Of a stretch of 34,366 nt of DNA, positions 15,884-24,448 are shown piece by piece. This DNA comes from a virus: the IMG/VR virus record IMGVR_UViG_3300046542_000485, positions 1 through 34,366 of that record. One strand, given 5' to 3'. The translations under genes and the position numbers were made by a program. Position 1 is the first letter of the stretch, and each line of letters begins with the position of its first letter. The notes beneath the pieces were generated by a model. It was given only the letters and a program-made list of their open reading frames with translations. It had not been told where the DNA came from and made no database searches.

Positions 15884-16540
15884 TTACGTGGGCGAATTGA
15901 GGGTTTGTTGCAACACGGCACTGACGATTTCGCGAATGTCACGCGGGCCGGCGCCGAGTGCGTCACGGGCGGGAAGATCGATCTTCCAGCTTTGTTTTTT
16001 GGTCTGTCCCTCCAGCTGAGCGAGGATCAAACCGGCCTGCCCACTTTTGAGGTTTTCCACGATCCAGCCCAGGGTTGGCCGCTTCCAACGCTTGCCGTGG
16101 CGGGTCTGGTAACCGGCTTTCAGCAGGGCGCGGGCCTGGCGTCGTGTGGCTGATCCAGCGTAATCCGGCGGTTTGCCCAGGTTGCGCATGCGAGAGGCGG
16201 TCATGGCGGTGGACAGCCCCGCCTGGTGCTCACCGGCAATACGCATGTTTCGCCGTTGCCGCCACCCCAGGACCGCCTGATTGGCCGTCAACTGAGTCAC
16301 CTGCAGGCGCTTGCCCAAGCCCCGCAACATCTTGCGTTTGCCCGAGCCTTTGCGTTTATCAAAGGGCGAACCATCCAGGTTGCGTTGATCACCCACCCGC
16401 CGATTGTTCCGAGTCCGCAGGCGTTTGCTGGCGTTGTTCAGCAGGCGTCGACGTTTCGCCGCCGGCAGCGCCAGCAACTGCAACTGCTGTGCGGCCTCGA
16501 TCAAGCCGCGGATGTCGACACTAAACGTCGGGGTGGTCAT
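15884..16540 (-). CDS. S: Virion morphogenesis / tail completion protein (S-like)
   Basis: A 218-residue basic protein. The region RRLLNNASKRLRTRNNRR with FDKRKGSGKRKMLRGLGKR is characteristic of phage virion morphogenesis proteins (P2 gpS, Mu gpG), where the long basic arm is common. It completes the tail for joining to the head. Overlaps the R-like gene by 20 bases. The C-terminal half (about 125-175) is an insertion not present in P2 gpS. Confidence 0.72.
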   Translation of the reverse strand: MTTPTFSVDIRGLIEAAQQLQLLALPAAKRRRLLNNASKRLRTRNNRRVGDQRNLDGSPFDKRKGSGKRKMLRGLGKRLQVTQLTANQAVLGWRQRRNMRIAGEHQAGLSTAMTASRMRNLGKPPDYAGSATRRQARALLKAGYQTRHGKRWKRPTLGWIVENLKSGQAGLILAQLEGQTKKQSWKIDLPARDALGAGPRDIREIVSAVLQQTLNSPT

Positions 16541-16976
16541 GGCTGACGGCTCCTTGTTCGGCTATCCACAGGTCAAATGGCACGAATGCCCAGCGCTTGC
16601 CGAAGGCATTGATTTCGCCGTCGTCGGACTCGGCCAGGTGCAGCGGTTCGATAAAGTCCAGCTGCAGCTCGATGTCGGCGACATCCGGGGTGAGCTGATC
16701 GATCTCAAACACAGGGGCGGTCAACTGGTCGTCCTCGCGGCCTGAATCGTTGACCTCAAGCCAGGAACCCAGCAACGCCATCAGCCGCCCGGGGCTGTCG
16801 GCGAAACGTGCGATGACGATCACCGCCCGGTAGCGCATGTCGCCCATGTGTAGCCCTTGTTCGCTGGGCTTCCATTTCAAGGTCAGCGTGACCTGCTCGG
16901 CCCAGCTGTCGAACTGCTCGGACGGGACCATGAACCGTTCCACCAGGTCGCGGGTGAGGGCGCGCAGTTTTTCCAT
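16521..16976 (-). CDS. R: Tail completion protein (R-like)
   Basis: A 151-residue protein of the P2 gpR type (KLRALTRDLVERFM at the start, MGDMRYRAVIVIARFADSPGRL in the middle, DVADIELQLDFIEPLHL near the end). It is needed for stable tails. Order L-R-S matches P2 L-X-Y-K-lysABC-R-S with the P2 lysis genes missing between them. Start and previous stop share a base (TGATG). Confidence 0.78.
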   Translation of the reverse strand: MEKLRALTRDLVERFMVPSEQFDSWAEQVTLTLKWKPSEQGLHMGDMRYRAVIVIARFADSPGRLMALLGSWLEVNDSGREDDQLTAPVFEIDQLTPDVADIELQLDFIEPLHLAESDDGEINAFGKRWAFVPFDLWIAEQGAVSHDHPDV

Positions 16977-17437
16977 CAGAGCAACTCCGCCGTGATTCGG
17001 CTGCGCCCTTGGATCAGGCGCACGGCTTGCTGACTGAATGACAGGAACTTGTCCGAGGTTTCGGGGGCTTCCTTGGCCAGGTTCTCGGCCGAGTCACGGC
17101 GGATGAAGGTCGCGAACTGGCTCAGCAAAAAGGCCTTGGCCCGGCAATACACCGCGCGCTTGTAGCTGGCGGCCATGAAGGTCCGCTCTGGCAAAATCAT
17201 CAGGTCAGCCTTTTCAACGTTGGTGATACCGGCGCTCTGCCATTGGGTTTTGCGTCGGGCCAAGTCGCTGTTCACTTCACCCATTGCCAGCGAGATACCG
17301 TCCACCAGCAGCTCCAGCAGGTACTCCGCTGGCAACCGGTAACCTTTCTGAAACTCAGCCACGTCCAGGTCTGGCCAGAAGCCGTCATTGACGATCGGTT
17401 GAGCGATCAGGGCGGTGGGTCTACCGGAAAAGCTCAT
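16976..17437 (-). CDS. L: Head completion protein L
   Basis: A 153-residue gpL homologue. Conserved stretches are IVNDGFWPDLDVAEFQKGYRLP, VNSDLARRKTQW and YKRAVYCRAKAFLLSQFATFIRRDSAENLAKE. gpL joins the portal and completes DNA-filled heads. It follows the interrupted gpM gene with about 100 bases between the two frames; the ATG at 17437 is chosen by family match, and another ATG at 17444 is in a different frame. Confidence 0.85.
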   Translation of the reverse strand: MSFSGRPTALIAQPIVNDGFWPDLDVAEFQKGYRLPAEYLLELLVDGISLAMGEVNSDLARRKTQWQSAGITNVEKADLMILPERTFMAASYKRAVYCRAKAFLLSQFATFIRRDSAENLAKEAPETSDKFLSFSQQAVRLIQGRSRITAELL

Positions 17438-17535
17438 GGTTCATGGCTCACTCAAAAAAAACGCGGGGGTGACTGCGTGTGGTCATTGGCACAGGGCCAT
17501 GGCCTCGGCAGGTCCCCGCTGGGGGGGGAAGTCTT

Positions 17536-18225
17536 TCAACCCGTGGGGTTGGTCCGACGCAACGCTTTGGTCGCGTCCTCAAGCCGGGTTTTCACACCGA
17601 TCTCGGGGTAAAGCGCGGTGGCACGTTCCAAGTGAGTAATGGCCTGCGTCCACTGTTCCTGGTCCATGGCGATCATCCCCAGTAACTTGTGGTAGCGCGC
17701 CGGGATTCGCTCATAGAGCTGCCATTCGCCGTCCACCCGAGGCAGTAGCCGCGACAGGTAGGGTTCGGGACTGCGTTTGGCCTTGTACTCGGCATCGGCC
17801 CACTCGATCACCGTATCTGCGATAAAGGTCGGAATGTCCCGCCTGAAGCGCTGCGGCATCACCTGGCCTTGCTGCAACGCAAAGTCCGCCAGTTCCAGGG
17901 CCGGCTCGAACTGTTCGGTGTCGAACAACCAGACCAGCACCTGCATTAGCACCGGGTTGGGGTGGTTCAACCCCGACTCGCGGTAGCGCTACACATAGTC
18001 CAGGTACTTGGGTAGCAGTTCTTCACGTTTGAGGCGTTGCCGATCGGCCATGGCGTTGAGGTCCGACAGCCGAGCGCAGTCTTCAGCCAGCGCAGTGGTC
18101 ATCAGCGCCAGGTGTTTTTGCGCGTTGGCCGGGCCTGCCAAGGCGGTGGTGGGGGTATAGACCTCGCCGGTGATAGCGGGGCCTTGTTCCAACAGGCGCT
18201 GTTTGTGTTTCAGGGCCAGGCTCAT
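17536..18225 (-). pseudogene. M: Terminase small subunit gpM, interrupted by an amber codon
   Basis: A P2 gpM-like endonuclease subunit of 229 residues if read through. The first 78 codons (ALKHKQRLLEQGPAITGEVY ... KREELLPKYLDYV) end at a TAG (17991-17989). The same frame then continues RYRESGL, HPNPVLMQVLVWLFDTEQFE and on to 17536, matching gpM (LPFWLPWV ... VMLWRLDTGDIAGALEIARYAL). So a single codon is changed and both halves are otherwise open. A TTG six codons after the stop could restart the second part. Without suppression the terminase should not package DNA. The start overlaps the N gene stop (ATGA). After 17536 a run of eight C and, at 17454-17461, a run of eight T (coding strand) suggest a worn 3' end. 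Confidence 0.85.
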
Positions 18226-19277
18226 GACTCTGTGGACTCGGTGACGACCGGCGCTACATCGGCCACGAACTCAACATTGGCCGCTTCGATCGCCGCGAAC
18301 TTGCCCAGCTGCTCGACGACATAGCCTTCGTTGCGGCTGTTGTAGTCCTCGGTCTGCGAGCGTTTCGGGTTTTCCATCAGGTGACGACGCCACGAGGTGT
18401 CCTGAAAGTAGATCGACAGGTTCTTGAAGCTAGTGACCACCACGCCTTTGCTCGGAAAGAACGGGCAGGTGTAGGACGGCAAGCCGCCGTAGGTGGCAAT
18501 CACCTGGGCCAGCTCCAGACGTTCTTTCTCGGTTGGGGTCTGGCCTTGGGCGGCGTACAGCTTGCCCTTGTCATGGGCCAGCAGGTCGCGGCCGATGATC
18601 GCCACCAGGTCGCCGCCATCGCGATATTCCTCGTCGATCATCAAGGACACGTCGAACACCAGGGCGTCGAGGTTCTTGTAGTCGCCCAGGCCACCGATCT
18701 GGATTTTTCCGGGTGTCGCGCCTTCTGTCAGGATTTGCTGTGGGGCTTGGTCACGGACGATCTGCAGCCAGCCCTTGTTCACGTCCTGCAGTAGTGGGTT
18801 GGCGCTGCGGTCGGTGTCTGCGGCGGCCTTGGTCCCGTTCCAGCCGATCATCAGCCGGTCGAGGCCAATCTGGCGTTGCACAGCGGCGCTGTAGCGTTGG
18901 GCGAAGTCCTTGAACTTGGCCCAGGCGTCGATACTGGAGTACTTCAAGGCCACGTCGCTGTGGGTGTCGAACAGCTCGTAGTCCAGGCCATCCAGGCCCA
19001 GCAGGTGATGGGCCTCGCGGTCTTTGTTGTTGGTGTTGGTGCGTCCGGTGACGGGACCGCTCAACCCCAGCATGACCTTTTGGCCTTTGATCTCGCTGAC
19101 GCCCAGGACGTTGATACGCTGCAGGAACGCCGAGGTCAGGGTGATTTTATCGTTCAAGGTCTGGGCCATGGTGGGCTCGACGTTGAATTCCTCGCGCACC
19201 GAGGTCACCGCGTAAGTGCGGGCCATGGTGGTTTGCATTGCGTGGTAGCACTGGCGTGCTTCGTTGCTCAGGCTCAT
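18222..19277 (-). CDS. N: Major capsid protein N
   Basis: A 351-residue P2-family major capsid protein, close to the 357 of P2 gpN. Landmarks are FNVEPTMAQTLNDKITLTSA (N-terminal processing region), GQKVMLGLSGPVTGRTNT, ALKYSSIDAWAKFKDFAQRY and the C-terminal EGYVVEQLGKFAAIEAANVE. It forms the T=7 shell and is processed by gpO. Start and gpO stop share one base (TGATG). Confidence 0.92.
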   Translation of the reverse strand: MSLSNEARQCYHAMQTTMARTYAVTSVREEFNVEPTMAQTLNDKITLTSAFLQRINVLGVSEIKGQKVMLGLSGPVTGRTNTNNKDREAHHLLGLDGLDYELFDTHSDVALKYSSIDAWAKFKDFAQRYSAAVQRQIGLDRLMIGWNGTKAAADTDRSANPLLQDVNKGWLQIVRDQAPQQILTEGATPGKIQIGGLGDYKNLDALVFDVSLMIDEEYRDGGDLVAIIGRDLLAHDKGKLYAAQGQTPTEKERLELAQVIATYGGLPSYTCPFFPSKGVVVTSFKNLSIYFQDTSWRRHLMENPKRSQTEDYNSRNEGYVVEQLGKFAAIEAANVEFVADVAPVVTESTES

Positions 19278-20167
19278 CAGTAGACTTCCTCTTGGCTGTC
19301 TTCGACGGCGCCAGTGGTTTTAGGCACGTCCTTGCCCTTGCCATGGTTCAGCGCGGTGTTGAACGATTCAGTCAGCTTTTCCATGGACCCTTTGAGCTCT
19401 GTGAATTGCTCGCTGGTGATGCTGGCCGGCAGTTCGGTGTTGGCTTTAACGACTGGAGAGGTGGTTGTGGTATCCGTGGGATTTTCAGTGCTGGCCGGTG
19501 TGACAGGCTTTTGCGTAGCAAAGGTAGCGGCGCTTTTTTCCAGGCTCGTGGCCACGTTGCTGAGCTTGTCCACCGCAGCGGCAAAGGCCTCGGTAGTTTT
19601 CGGGTCCATAGGGGGCATCTCGGTCTTCAGGGGGGCGGGGGATTCTTTGAGACCCATCTGGCTAAACAGTCGGGCGAAAAAGGACAGGGCCGATTCGTCG
19701 CCTACGTCGGCGGGGGCGAGGTCTCCAAGGGGCTCCAGTGAGCCGAAATGGTTTCCAGCGTCGGCACGTCTCGAAAAGTGCAGGGGCTGGGTGCCGAGGC
19801 TGGACGGGTCATCGGTGACCGCCAAGCCACGCAAGTAGGGTTTACCGGTATCAGCGAACTGCGGCTGGATCTCAATGCTGGTGAACAGCTTCTGAGCTTC
19901 TTTGTTGAGCTGTAGCAGCCGATCATTGGGTGCCAGTTTGGCGAACAGGGCGACCTTACCGCCGTCTATGTCCTCGGATTTGACCTCGGTCACGCTGCCG
20001 AAATTGCCCATGTAGCGGATGTGCTCGAACCAGATGACCGCGGTATAAATATCCGGGTCATAGGCGGCGGCCATGTCGCGCAGATCCTGCGGATCGATGT
20101 TACGTCCGTCGGCAGTTTTGCCGCTGGTGGCGACACGTTTCCAGTCAGAAACAAGGGTGCGGGGCAT
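19277..20167 (-). CDS. O: Capsid scaffold and protease O
   Basis: A 296-residue gpO homologue counted from the ATG at 20167, where homology starts (PRTLVSDWKRVATSGKTADG). The N-terminal half is a serine protease: Asp20, His49 (FEH) and Ser97 (TSIEIQP) align with the P2 triad Asp19, His48, Ser107. The C-terminal part (about 180-296) is the Ala/Thr/Lys-rich scaffold with a final helix (ELKGSMEKLTESFNTALN). It shapes the shell and cleaves N, L and itself. First gene of the late operon. Confidence 0.88.
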   Translation of the reverse strand: MPRTLVSDWKRVATSGKTADGRNIDPQDLRDMAAAYDPDIYTAVIWFEHIRYMGNFGSVTEVKSEDIDGGKVALFAKLAPNDRLLQLNKEAQKLFTSIEIQPQFADTGKPYLRGLAVTDDPSSLGTQPLHFSRRADAGNHFGSLEPLGDLAPADVGDESALSFFARLFSQMGLKESPAPLKTEMPPMDPKTTEAFAAAVDKLSNVATSLEKSAATFATQKPVTPASTENPTDTTTTSPVVKANTELPASITSEQFTELKGSMEKLTESFNTALNHGKGKDVPKTTGAVEDSQEEVY

Positions 20168-20329
20168 GGGCGATTCGCTCGGTTTGCATTGCAGTTGGCG
20201 CCACGATAGGCAGTGCAAACGCACCGAACAATCAGTTCAAATCCTTGGAGTTCCTATTTCTGGAATCTAGGAATTTCAAGGAATTGAAGCGCGGGTTTTA
20301 GAGGGGAAGGGCTGCATAAACTGCGGTCC
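20168..20329. promoter_or_regulatory. Divergent O / P promoter region with dyad
   Basis: The divergent head and terminase operons start here, so late promoters on both strands are expected. The region has an imperfect dyad with 14-bp arms: CCTTGGAGTTCCTA (20243-20256) and TAGGAATTTCAAGG (20268-20281), 12 of 14 matching, 11-base spacer. A second inverted repeat (GTTTGCA and TGCAAAC) lies near 20180-20220. I see no clear TGT-N12-ACA Ogr box. The dyad is a candidate site for the Ogr-like activator or another late regulator. Confidence 0.5.
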
Positions 20330-22369
20330 ATGCCTTATTCAATCGAAGTCAAAGACACCGCTAAACGCTTGTACTTGCGCCGCTGCAAGCCACGAGAAAT
20401 CCAGGCGCAACTCAAGCTGCCCAATATTCGAATCGTCTATTACTGGATCGCCCGGGGCGGTTGGGACGAGATGTTGACGGATGAGGAGCCGCTGACGGCG
20501 GTCAGCCGGCGCATCACGTTGCTCCTGGAGAGACCAGGCGCCTTGGGCAAAGGGGATCTAGACGAACTCGACCGTCTCACCACCGTGCGTGAGCGACTGT
20601 TGAAACAGTGCGCCAAGCCAAATGGTCGTGCGAGCGACCCGGCGCAGACGGACCAGGATCCGAGAAAGGATAAAGGTGACCGGGAAGCGCAAAGAAAGCG
20701 TAAGTCCAAGCCGGTTAAAAACGATATTTCGCACCTGACGGAAGTGGACTTTCTCGACAAGTTCATCAGCAAGCTGTTTGGCTATCAGAAAGAACTGCTG
20801 GCTGCCAAACAGAATCCGCTGACGCGTCGGATTCGCAACGTCCTGAAGTGTCGCCAGTCGGGCCTGACCTACTACTTCGCCGGTGAAGCATTCATGGACG
20901 CGGTGCTGACCGGTGACAATCAGATGTTTCTGTCGGCTAGCCGGGCCCAATCGGAACTGTTCCGCGGCTACATCGTAGGTTTTGCCCGCGAGTGGTTCGG
21001 CATCGAGCTGACCGGCAATCCGATTACGCTGAGCAACGGCGCCGAGCTGCGCTTTATGAGCACCAATAGCAGCACCGCCCAAGGGCCGCACGGGCACGTC
21101 TATATCGACGAGTACTTCTGGATCCGTGACTTCGACAAGCTCAGCAGTTTGGCCGGGGCCATGGCCACCCATAAAAAATGGCGAAAAACCTACTTTTCCA
21201 CCCCCAGCGCGGTCAGCCATCAGGCCTATCCATTCTGGACCGGCGACACCTTCAAGCGCGGCAAACACAAAAAGGCCAGCTTGCCATTCCCGAGCGAGCC
21301 CGAGTTGCGCAAGGGCGTGCTCTGTCCCGATGGCCAGTGGCGCAAGATCATCACCATTCACGACGCCATTGCCGGTGGCTGCGACCTGTTCGACCTCGAG
21401 CAGCTGCGGCTGGAAAACTCCGATGATGTGTTTGACCAGCTCTACCTGTGTCAATTCATCGATAGCAGTCAGAGCGCGTTCAACCTGGCCGACCTGGAGC
21501 GCTGTTATTCGGACCTCTCGCTATGGTCCGACTTCAACCCCGACCCGAAAGCCGATCGCCCCTTCGGCAACGCGCCAGTTTGGATCGGTTACGACCCCAG
21601 TCGCACCCGCGACGACGCCACCTGCGTGGTGGTCGGGCCGCCACTGGAGCAGGGCGGCAGGTTCCGGATCCTGGAGAAACATTCCTGGCGCGGACATTCA
21701 TTCACTTACCAAGCGGCCCAGGTCAAAAAAATCTGCGAGCGCTTCAACGTGCAGCACATCGGAATCGATGTCACTGGCGTGGGTTACGGCGTATTCGACC
21801 TGGTGCGCGACTTCTTCCCCCGGGCCACGCCGATCCACTACAGCTTGGAGACCAAAAATACCCTGGTGCTCAAGGCACAGGACACGATCCAGGGGCGCCG
21901 CATCGAATGGGACGCTGGTTGGAACGACATCGCCGCGGCCTTCCTGACCATCAAACGCGGCGCCACCAGCAGCGGCCAGATCACCTACAGCGCTTCCCGC
22001 ACCGATGCCACCGGCCATGCCGACATCGCCTGGGCGGTCATGCACGCGCTGGCCAATGAACCCCTCAACGTCAACAAGAAGCGGCGCAGCCGCTGGTCAA
22101 CTCTCGAAGGTAGTCATGAACGATCCCAAGCCCCAGACCCGACCGGTCAATCAGGACCAACCCGCGCCGCACAAAGTGCAGGCATTCAGCTTCGGCGCGC
22201 CCGAGTCGGTGCTGGCCGGCAACATGGGCGAGTACCTGGGCGTGTTCGCCAGCGACGATGGCCAGATCTATACGCCACCGGTATCGCGTACTGGCCTGGC
22301 CAAGCTGCTGCGAGCCAACGCGCACCACGGCACCATCCCGCGTTTCAAACGCAACCTGCTACTGCGTGA
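20330..22369 (+). CDS. P: Terminase large subunit, ATPase P
   Basis: A P2 gpP homologue. N-terminal helix-turn-helix (about 8-45, AKRLYLRRCKPREIQAQLKL), Walker A-like KCRQSGLT (173-180), Walker B VYIDEY (257-262), then the nuclease domain with Asp422 (YDPSRTRDDA), Asp480 (GIDVTGVGYG) and Asp565 (GHADIAW). It powers DNA packaging with gpM. Homology ends near residue 595, exactly where the portal start codon lies; P2 gpP is 590 residues. The remaining 84 residues are Arg/Gln/Ala-rich, come from out-of-frame portal sequence (254-base overlap), and are probably an artefact of a lost stop. Confidence 0.88.
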   Translation: MPYSIEVKDTAKRLYLRRCKPREIQAQLKLPNIRIVYYWIARGGWDEMLTDEEPLTAVSRRITLLLERPGALGKGDLDELDRLTTVRERLLKQCAKPNGRASDPAQTDQDPRKDKGDREAQRKRKSKPVKNDISHLTEVDFLDKFISKLFGYQKELLAAKQNPLTRRIRNVLKCRQSGLTYYFAGEAFMDAVLTGDNQMFLSASRAQSELFRGYIVGFAREWFGIELTGNPITLSNGAELRFMSTNSSTAQGPHGHVYIDEYFWIRDFDKLSSLAGAMATHKKWRKTYFSTPSAVSHQAYPFWTGDTFKRGKHKKASLPFPSEPELRKGVLCPDGQWRKIITIHDAIAGGCDLFDLEQLRLENSDDVFDQLYLCQFIDSSQSAFNLADLERCYSDLSLWSDFNPDPKADRPFGNAPVWIGYDPSRTRDDATCVVVGPPLEQGGRFRILEKHSWRGHSFTYQAAQVKKICERFNVQHIGIDVTGVGYGVFDLVRDFFPRATPIHYSLETKNTLVLKAQDTIQGRRIEWDAGWNDIAAAFLTIKRGATSSGQITYSASRTDATGHADIAWAVMHALANEPLNVNKKRRSRWSTLEGSHERSQAPDPTGQSGPTRAAQSAGIQLRRARVGAGRQHGRVPGRVRQRRWPDLYATGIAYWPGQAAASQRAPRHHPAFQTQPATA

Positions 22370-23135
22370 CTTCCTGCCCTCGGGCGGTTGTAGCGCGCAG
22401 ACGATGGGGCGGGCAGCGCTGGATTTTATGGTGTTTGGCGAGGCGTACTTCCAGCGCAAGGCTAACATCATTGGTCAGGTGCTGGAGCTGGAGCACCTGC
22501 CCGCGCTGAACATGCGCTGTAAGGTTGGTGGTGGCTTCGTGATGCTGCTGCGTGACGGCAAGCAGCTGCATTTCCGCGATGACGAGATTGAACACGTCAT
22601 GGACTACGACGTGGAACAGAACATCTACGGTGTGCCTGATTACCTGGGTGGTATGCATGCGCTGCTGCTCAACGAGTCTGCCACCTTGTTCCGGCGCCGG
22701 TATTACAACAACGGGGCCCATGCCGGTTTCGTGTTCTACACCAATGACCCAAACCTCACTGAGGAGGACGAGAACGCGCTGAAAAGCCAGATCGGCTCCA
22801 GCAAGGGCGTGGGCAACTTCCGTTCGTTGTTCGTGAATATCCCAGGTGGGAGTGACAAGGCAATCCAGATCATTCCCGTGGGTGATATCGCGACGAAAGA
22901 TGAGTTCGAGCGGATCAAGAACATCACCCGTAACGACGTGATCGCCGCCTGGCGAATGAACCCGGCGCTGGCCGGGGTGATGCCGGAGAACGCAGCGGGG
23001 TTTGGGGATATCGAGAAGATTGATCGGGTGTATACGAACAACGAGATTCGGCCGATCAGTCAGCTATTTTTGCAGATTAATCAGACATTGCGTGGAGATC
23101 GACGGGTTGGGTGGTGGGAGGCTGATCAACGGTGA
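22116..23135 (+). CDS. Q: Portal protein Q
   Basis: A 339-residue P2-family portal. The ATG at 22116 (GAAGG six bases upstream) begins the homologous part; earlier in-frame codons are the out-of-frame P gene. Landmarks: FSFGAPESVLAGNMGEYLGV, YTPPVSRTGLAKLLRANAHH, FMVFGEAYFQR, HVMDYDVEQNIYGVPDYLG, YYNNGAHAGFVFYTNDP, and RNDVIAAWRMNPALAGVMPE. It forms the 12-mer vertex through which DNA enters. Confidence 0.92.
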   Translation: MNDPKPQTRPVNQDQPAPHKVQAFSFGAPESVLAGNMGEYLGVFASDDGQIYTPPVSRTGLAKLLRANAHHGTIPRFKRNLLLRDFLPSGGCSAQTMGRAALDFMVFGEAYFQRKANIIGQVLELEHLPALNMRCKVGGGFVMLLRDGKQLHFRDDEIEHVMDYDVEQNIYGVPDYLGGMHALLLNESATLFRRRYYNNGAHAGFVFYTNDPNLTEEDENALKSQIGSSKGVGNFRSLFVNIPGGSDKAIQIIPVGDIATKDEFERIKNITRNDVIAAWRMNPALAGVMPENAAGFGDIEKIDRVYTNNEIRPISQLFLQINQTLRGDRRVGWWEADQR

Positions 23136-23458
23136 GCGATGGAGGTTGTTGGAACAGCGAAATTGCACTCGGCTGTGGGTCACCAATTCCCGCCGGTAGC
23201 CGAAGGCAGCAAAGAATCAGGAGAGGACTATCGCTCTAGTCATTGGGATTGATACTGTCTTTCATCAGGGTTAGCATTCGGCTTGGCGAATTGCCATCAT
23301 CAAGGGGTAGTTGTCAGGTCTAAGCTTAGTAATGACGCGAAGTTTTTGGCCCCAGCCTCACTATCGCGCAAGCAGTCCGCTTTACTGCCTTATGATCCGA
23401 ACTTCTGGTGCATTTGTTGCATTAGCTTTATAAATTAAATGGGGCTTAAAGTAGTCGC
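23136..23458. other. Gene-free stretch between portal and DUF4145 gene
   Basis: No credible gene or clear terminator hairpin is visible. G+C falls from phage-like to AT-rich across it, with the drop near 23400. It marks the left border of an inserted cargo gene, and the promoter of that gene should lie in its last 60 bases; TATAAA at about 23429 is a possible -10 without a good -35 partner. Confidence 0.4.
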
Positions 23459-24331
23459 ATGACAAAAAATACCGTTTGGAATTATTGTGTAAGTTGTAGG
23501 CAGAAGACTAATCACGATATTGAGGGGACTCACGAGCACCAAGGACATCCGGATGACTACTCTTGCATGGTTGAGCATTCAGTAGTTAAATGCCGTGGTT
23601 GTAATACTGTTTCGTTTCGTCAAGTTTTTCATGATTATGAAGGCGCCTACCCTGGAGAAAACGACGAGTGGGTTGTACCCACTGAAGTTGAGACATATCC
23701 GAAAGCAAAAACGGGGAATCTTAAAGCGACACATTTGCCAGATATAGTTGCAAGTATTTATCAAGAAACTTGCGATGCGTATCGAGATGGCGCTTTGACT
23801 CTGGCGGGAATTGGTTTTCGTGCAACTATCGAAGCGATCTGTAATGATCAAGGGATTTTAGGAAAAGAACTGAGTACTAGAATCAATAATCTAGCCAGTA
23901 AGGGGCTGATTTCTAAGAAAGACTCAACTCGCTTGCATTCTATTAGATTCATGGGGAATGATGCCGCTCATGACATAAAGAAGCCGTCGCAAAAAACTCT
24001 TCAGGCGGCTTTAGTTATTGTTGAGCATCTTATAACGACTGTCTATATTATTGATCGAGAATCTGAAGGGAAACTTGATGCGGTTATTGAAGAGTATTCG
24101 AAGTTCGAAGAGTTGCTTGATAAAAAGTTAAAAGATTTTGCTGTTGGTGAAGAGCATCCATTGCCCAAATTTTTAGGAAAGGATACGAGGCTGATAAGTG
24201 GATCAACAAAGAAGATCGAAGATACGTTAAACACAAAAATCGGGAAGGGTGAATATCTAAAGCTTAAGTTCGGTAAGAAAGAAAAATATCTAGATTCGAA
24301 AGAAGAGTTGCAGCATTACGTTGTCGCCTGA
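23459..24331 (+). CDS. DUF4145 protein with zinc ribbon, candidate defence cargo
   Basis: A 290-residue protein. The N-terminus has two cysteine pairs (Cys10-Cys13 and Cys45-Cys48) forming a likely zinc ribbon. Residues about 88-195 fit DUF4145: LPDIVASIYQETCDAYRDGA, GIGFRATIEAIC, then RFMGNDAAHD with Arg163 and His171. The C-terminal 90 residues are lysine/glutamate rich. DUF4145 domains occur with restriction and other anti-phage genes (family knowledge), and the Arg/His pair recalls HEPN-type nucleases, though spacing differs from R-x4-6-H. The gene is AT-rich, unlike its neighbours, and sits between portal and ogr, a cargo position in P2-like phages. It likely has its own promoter and stays on in lysogens. 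Function not shown. Confidence 0.75.
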   Translation: MTKNTVWNYCVSCRQKTNHDIEGTHEHQGHPDDYSCMVEHSVVKCRGCNTVSFRQVFHDYEGAYPGENDEWVVPTEVETYPKAKTGNLKATHLPDIVASIYQETCDAYRDGALTLAGIGFRATIEAICNDQGILGKELSTRINNLASKGLISKKDSTRLHSIRFMGNDAAHDIKKPSQKTLQAALVIVEHLITTVYIIDRESEGKLDAVIEEYSKFEELLDKKLKDFAVGEEHPLPKFLGKDTRLISGSTKKIEDTLNTKIGKGEYLKLKFGKKEKYLDSKEELQHYVVA

Positions 24332-24448
24332 TTTCGACACCAATCTACGAAATAAAAAAATGCAATGGGTGCAAATCAGCTTGATACAAATGTCTCATTA
24401 GATCGAGTGGAGCGGACAGACGAATAGTACAATTACGCAAAAGATCCA

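Noticed and set aside
20558-21454. 298-residue open frame antisense to the terminase P gene
   Set aside because: It is the complement of a well-identified gene and its sequence shows the Val/Gly/Leu-rich pattern of a shadow frame.
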